Shown one piece after another: positions 34,263 through 36,656 of a stretch of DNA of 36,656 nt (its first letter is position 1; the number at the start of each line of letters is the position of its first letter). This DNA comes from Clostridium sp. CAG:343 (lineage in GTDB: Bacteria > Bacillota > Clostridia > TANB77 > CAG-508), in the NCBI GenBank assembly GCA_000431335.1, contig FR888028.1, positions 1 to 36,656 on the forward strand, given 5' to 3'. The notes beneath the pieces were generated by a model, which was not told the origin of the DNA, did no database searches, and saw nothing but the letters and a program-made list of their open reading frames with translations. Made by a program: the position numbers and the translations under genes.

Positions 34263-34324
34263 AAAAATTCCGCCTTTCTAATTTAGCTTTATTTTTATAG
34301 TATATTTATATCATACTTACATCT

Positions 34325-34591
34325 TTAATACAAGTTTTTTTTAGAATTTTTAGCTTCTTGTAATGCAATTGCTAATTGATCTGGGCAAGAAGTTCCTCTC
34401 ATACCGCAAGGCACTCCTTTTAATCTTTTAATTGCTTCATCAATATTCATGCCTTGTATTAAATTTGACAATCCTAATGTATTTCCAGCACATCCGCCAA
34501 TAATAGTAACTTTTTTTATAATATCTCCATCAAGTTCAATTATCATTTCTTGCGAACATACCATATCACTTGGTTTATATCTATACTCCAT
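34325..34591 (-). CDS. TSCPD-domain protein (88 aa)
   Basis: This small protein has the TSCPD motif (GTSCPDQLA) and further cysteines in VCSQE, GGCAG and PCGMRG, as in a family related to the C-terminal end of some ribonucleotide reductases. A metal-binding role is likely; function is not established. AGAAGGTG precedes the ATG. It follows aspS by 16 nt. Confidence 0.8.
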   Translation of the reverse strand: MEYRYKPSDMVCSQEMIIELDGDIIKKVTIIGGCAGNTLGLSNLIQGMNIDEAIKRLKGVPCGMRGTSCPDQLAIALQEAKNSKKNLY

Positions 34592-34607
34592 ATAAATTCA
34601 CCTTCTA

Positions 34608-36356
34608 TTATTTATTTTTTCTTAATTCAATATGTACATCTTTCAATTGTTGTTCTGAAACTACTGATGGCGCTCTCATAAGTAAATCTCTTGCTTTTTT
34701 ATTTTTAGGGAACGCTATAACTTCTCTGATATTTTGTGAATCAGCAATTAACATTACCATTCTATCAACTCCTGGTGCAGCACCTGCATGTGGAGGTGTT
34801 CCATATTGAAATGCATTATAAAGTGCTCCAAACCTATTTTTTACATCTTCTTCTGTATACCCTGCAATTTCAAATGCTTTTACCATAGTTTCTGGATTAT
34901 GATTTCTTACTGCTCCAGAAGCCATTTCATATCCATTACATACTAAATCATATTGATATGCCAAAATATCTAATGGATTCTTTGTCTCTAATGCTTCCAA
35001 TCCTCCTTGTGGCATTGAAAATGGATTATGGCTAAAATCTATAGTTCCCTCATCTGATAATTCATACATAGGAAAATCAACTATAAAACAGAATTTATAC
35101 ACATCTTTTTCTATTAATTCTAATCTTTTTCCTAATTCAATTCTTACCAATCCTGCTATTTTTTGTGCCTTTTCTAGTTCATCAGCAATAAAGAAAATTG
35201 CTGAATTTTTTTCTGCTCCTATTTGTTTTTCTAATTTTCCCTTTATATCTGATGTTATAAATTTAGCTATTCCTCCTGTTACAGAATCGTCTTGTTCTAT
35301 TTTTGTCCAAGCTAATCCTTTTGCTCCTACTTCTTCTGTAGTTGCAAATTCACCCATTTTATCAAAGAATTTTCTTCCTTGAGTTGCTCCATTTGGCACT
35401 ACAATAGCTTTAACAGTTTTTCCTTTAAAAGCATTAAAATCAGAATTTTTAAATATATCTGTTACATCTTGGATAATTAAAGGATTTCTTAAATCTGGTT
35501 TATCTATCCCATACTTTTCCATAGCTTCTTTATATGGAATACGTATAAAAGGTCCTTCATCTACTTTCCAATTCGTAAATTTTTTAAATGTATAAGGTAC
35601 TACTTCTTCCATTACTTTAAACACATCTTCTTGTGTAGCAAAACTCATTTCAAAGTCTAATTGATAAAATTCACCAGGTGCTCTATCTGCTCTTGGATCT
35701 TCATCTCTAAAACATGGTGCTATTTGATAATATTTATTAAACCCTGATACCATTAACAATTGTTTAAATTGTTGTGGTGCCTGAGGAAGTGCATAAAATT
35801 CTCCTGGATTTAGTCTACTTGGTACTAAATAATCTCTTGCTCCTTCTGGAGAAGAATTGGCTAAAATTGGTGTTTGAATTTCTGTAAAATCTAATTCGTC
35901 CATTTTTTCTCTCAAAGTCTTTAGTATTTTTGAACGAAGTAAAATATTGTTATGTAATTTTTCATTTCTTAAATCTAGAAAACGATATTCTAATCTTAAA
36001 TCTTCTCTTACTTCCTGATTATTATTTATTTCAAAAGGTAATACATTTTTACATTTTCCTAAAATTTCTACTTGACTTGCTACTACTTCTATTTCTCCTG
36101 TTGGAATTTTGTTGTTTTTACTACTTCTTTCCACAACTTTTCCTTTTATGTGGATACAACTTTCTGTGTTCCATTCTTTTGCTTCTTGTTGCATTTTTTC
36201 ATCATTTATAACAATTTGTGTTATTCCAAACTCGTCTCTTAAGTCTATAAATATCATTCCACCTAAGTTTCTTATTTTTTGAATCCAGCCACTTAATTCC
36301 ACAACTTCTTCTACATTATGAATATTCAATTCTCCACATGTTTTTGTTCTATACAT
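34608..36356 (-). CDS. aspS: aspartyl-tRNA synthetase
   Basis: This 582-residue class IIb synthetase has an N-terminal OB-fold anticodon domain (VEVSGWIQKI-like start), the motif 2 region FRDEDPRADR, a GAD insertion domain, and motif 3 near the C-terminus (PGVDRMVMLI). Bacterial-type length. GGAGGAATCAAT precedes the ATG. The frame is intact with no CGG codon. Confidence 0.95.
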   Translation of the reverse strand: MYRTKTCGELNIHNVEEVVELSGWIQKIRNLGGMIFIDLRDEFGITQIVINDEKMQQEAKEWNTESCIHIKGKVVERSSKNNKIPTGEIEVVASQVEILGKCKNVLPFEINNNQEVREDLRLEYRFLDLRNEKLHNNILLRSKILKTLREKMDELDFTEIQTPILANSSPEGARDYLVPSRLNPGEFYALPQAPQQFKQLLMVSGFNKYYQIAPCFRDEDPRADRAPGEFYQLDFEMSFATQEDVFKVMEEVVPYTFKKFTNWKVDEGPFIRIPYKEAMEKYGIDKPDLRNPLIIQDVTDIFKNSDFNAFKGKTVKAIVVPNGATQGRKFFDKMGEFATTEEVGAKGLAWTKIEQDDSVTGGIAKFITSDIKGKLEKQIGAEKNSAIFFIADELEKAQKIAGLVRIELGKRLELIEKDVYKFCFIVDFPMYELSDEGTIDFSHNPFSMPQGGLEALETKNPLDILAYQYDLVCNGYEMASGAVRNHNPETMVKAFEIAGYTEEDVKNRFGALYNAFQYGTPPHAGAAPGVDRMVMLIADSQNIREVIAFPKNKKARDLLMRAPSVVSEQQLKDVHIELRKNK

Positions 36357-36470
36357 ATTGATTCCTCCGTTTGCTTTTTACTTTTTCTATATTACCACAA
36401 ATCTAGCTGTTTTTCAATGTTTTTAGTAAAATTCATTTTTTAGTATATACTATTAATTGACACATATACA

Positions 36471-36656
36471 TTATAAACTATCTAATCCAGCTAACACTCT
36501 TGCCATCTTCAATAAATCTTTATTGTCAGCATAAGTCCCATCTTTGTATACATCTGCTGCTTTCAAATATGCTCCATTTAAACTCGTATCTAATCCTGCC
36601 TGATATCTTACTAATTTTAGTAAATCAATATCTCCCATTTCTCCATCTCCATTTAG
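36471..36656 (-). CDS. C-terminal end of a dockerin-like protein (partial at the window edge)
   Basis: The frame enters from the right edge and ends with 61 residues forming two EF-hand-like dockerin repeats: LNGDGEMGDIDLLKLVRYQAG and a second with AADVYKDGTYADNKDLLKMA (key NGDG and KDGTYADNKD). Dockerins attach extracellular enzymes to cohesin scaffolds; here it may be part of a secreted multidomain protein. The rest lies outside the window. Confidence 0.75.
   Translation of the reverse strand, partial: LNGDGEMGDIDLLKLVRYQAGLDTSLNGAYLKAADVYKDGTYADNKDLLKMARVLAGLDSL

Noticed and set aside
1..36656. CRISPR arrays, rRNA or tRNA genes
   Set aside because: No regularly spaced direct repeats, no tRNA cloverleaf with a TTCRANNC-type arm, and no rRNA segments were seen on either strand.

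Overview
The window is AT-rich DNA from a low-GC, Gram-positive, anaerobic Bacillota, most likely an uncultured Clostridia lineage. The evidence is a four-subunit pyruvate/2-oxoacid:ferredoxin oxidoreductase, clostridial-type ferredoxins, the MEP isoprenoid genes ispG/ispH, a meso-DAP type MurE, a sortase, a dockerin-like end and a Gram-positive dcw (division and cell wall) cluster headed by mraZ. Only the left-edge por operon, a radical SAM gene, an XRE regulator and one large PBP read rightwards. Everything else is on the minus strand.

Layout: 1-3139 por operon (gamma, delta, alpha, beta) behind a consensus promoter. 3175-7005 (minus) lepB-holB-ricT-ferredoxin and a flippase-like membrane protein. 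7111-7231 a small MITE-like insertion with an 8-bp target duplication. 7251-25129 (minus) dcw cluster: mraZ, rsmH, ftsL-like, PBP (SpoVD/FtsI type), murE, mraY, ftsW, murG and a WalK-like kinase. Inside it, 14165-21101 is a 6.9-kb integrative element carrying a large serine recombinase. The element splits the PBP gene at a 14-bp core repeat. 25316-28194 XRE regulator, M15 peptidoglycan peptidase, sortase, rsmA. 28391-30715 an intact PBP paralog. 30761-36656 (minus) ispH fusion, ispG, WalR-like regulator, a TSCPD protein, aspS and the end of a dockerin-like protein.

The main discovery is a recoding pattern. Six genes (rsmH, the dcw PBP, mraY, ftsW, the serine recombinase and the M15 peptidase) are broken by a total of seven +1 frameshifts. 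All seven sit exactly at an in-frame CGG codon followed by A or G. In every case the frame is restored if the C is skipped, or CGGR is read as one four-base codon, with glycine at the position the family expects. I found no other in-frame CGG in any intact gene, except one in the apparently foreign radical SAM gene on the element. This is best explained by CGG not being read as an ordinary arginine codon here. It would instead trigger +1 frameshifting or quadruplet decoding to Gly. Most affected genes make or cut peptidoglycan.

The second major observation is that the element interrupting the PBP resembles the sporulation skin elements. Joining the two PBP halves at the core restores one frame (665 codons including stop), provided both CGG shifts are also made. 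Smaller observations are an array of about 12 CAAAAGA-type motifs ahead of rsmH, a hairpin sequestering the PBP ribosome binding site, five 10-bp-phased MraZ boxes, duplicated hairpin-rich modules in the element, and an ispH gene fused to a zinc-phospholipase-C-like domain.
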